This document shows positions 63,350 through 64,000 of a DNA stretch of 64,000 bases, piece by piece. The position numbers and the translations under genes are program-made. The stretch is from Phalacrocorax aristotelis (lineage: Eukaryota > Chordata > Aves > Suliformes > Phalacrocoracidae), in NCBI RefSeq assembly GCF_949628215.1, contig NW_027441295.1:62001-126000 (forward strand). The letters are read 5' to 3'. The notes under the pieces are model-generated. The model saw only the letters and a list, made by a program, of their open reading frames with translations. It was not told the origin of the DNA and made no database searches. The stretch's first letter is position 1, and each line of letters begins with the position of its first letter.

Positions 63350-63589
63350 CTCTATAGGTGCCTATGTATCCCCCCACAGAATACACAGAGGGAAAGGGGA
63401 CGGGGTGTCAAGGAGGGACTGGGATGCGGAGGAGGGGTGACATGACCCCAGGGGCCCAGGACTCACCGCAGTTCCTGCTCTCTGCACTGCCAGGCACATG
63501 GCACAGCTCAGGCACTTCTGTCTCTGTCTGTCGGTCTGTCCCTCCCTCCCTCTGCTGCAGCCCCGCTCACCCGACTGCCTTCCACCTCA

Positions 63590-64000
63590 GGGAACCCACG
63601 GGTGCCTCACAGCTCGCACCCCAGGAGGCCGCCCCGAGGCACAGCTCAGGGAGGCCGGAGCGGGGCCCAGGCCCAGCTGGCTGCTGCCAGGACAGGCCCG
63701 GGGGCGGCCTGGGGCTGCGGGACAGGCCTCGGGCCACGGGCTGGGGCCGGGGCAACATGGCCGCCCGGCAGCCCCTGCCCCAGGGCTCCAGCTCCCAGCA
63801 TGCCCCGGGGCGCGCCTTCCCGCCGCCCGACCCTGCGCGGGCACCGCCCCCCCAGCCCGAGCCCGCCGCCCCCCCGCAGGCCCCACGGCCGCCTCCCCGG
63901 GGCTGCCCAGGCCCTGCTCCGGGACACCCGCTGGGCGGGGAGGGGGCAGGGGGGAGACAGCAGCAGGCAGACACACAGAGGGAGCAGGAGAACAGGGCGC
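63590..64000. other. CpG-rich block at window edge
   Basis: Very GC- and CG-rich sequence with long open frames on both strands. It may be the promoter or first exon of a gene continuing to the right; nothing can be named. Confidence 0.35.

Noticed and set aside
1-64000. tRNA, rRNA, CRISPR arrays, bacterial operons or insertion sequences
   Set aside because: None seen; the sequence is vertebrate nuclear DNA.

Overview
This is vertebrate nuclear DNA, almost certainly avian. The repeats are bird-type: CR1 LINE fragments with the typical tail, and bird endogenous retrovirus (ERV) pol, env and LTR pieces. The genes are split into many short exons with GT/AG introns, and the small arginine-rich protein at the left edge resembles avian protamine. 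There are no bacterial features, CRISPR arrays or recognisable tRNA/rRNA genes.

Layout, with host genes on the minus strand: (1) 51-272, a compact TATA-driven gene for a 73-residue protamine-like protein with five cysteines, running towards the left edge. (2) About 520-3000, a decayed ERV (LTR end, integrase, RNase H) in the same orientation, just upstream of that gene. (3) 4649-22070, 22 exons of an AHCTF1/ELYS-like nucleoporin, 971 codons open with matching splice phases; one internal exon expected from the human protein was not found, and the 3' part of the gene is not visible. (4) 27255-28508, two exons of a diverged RBBP6-like RING protein; its last donor is phase-compatible with the first clear ELYS exon, so a fused transcript is possible. 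(5) 30113-30601, a solo LTR. (6) 30.6-44.3 kb, mostly unassigned sequence with ERV env remains, CR1 pieces and weak exon candidates for a membrane or secreted protein. (7) 44749-60484, a complete-looking 25-exon ADCY10 (soluble adenylyl cyclase) gene of 1255 codons. Both cyclase modules and the P-loop NTPase are present, but the C-terminal helical region is cut short and the bicarbonate-binding arginine of C1 is a cysteine. Two near-identical 233-bp direct repeats bracket this gene. (8) 61.9-64 kb, a possible env scrap, a (CATA)n repeat and GC-rich sequence.

ADCY10 and protamine both belong to sperm biology. ELYS (nuclear pore and chromatin) and RBBP6 (RING ubiquitin ligase) are usually single, conserved genes, and human places AHCTF1, RBBP6 and ADCY10 at separate loci. 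Finding altered versions of all of them within 60 kb suggests a region that collects gene copies, possibly with germline roles. That is inference; the sequence alone does not show the chromosome or the expression. All comparisons to human proteins are from memory, not from a search.
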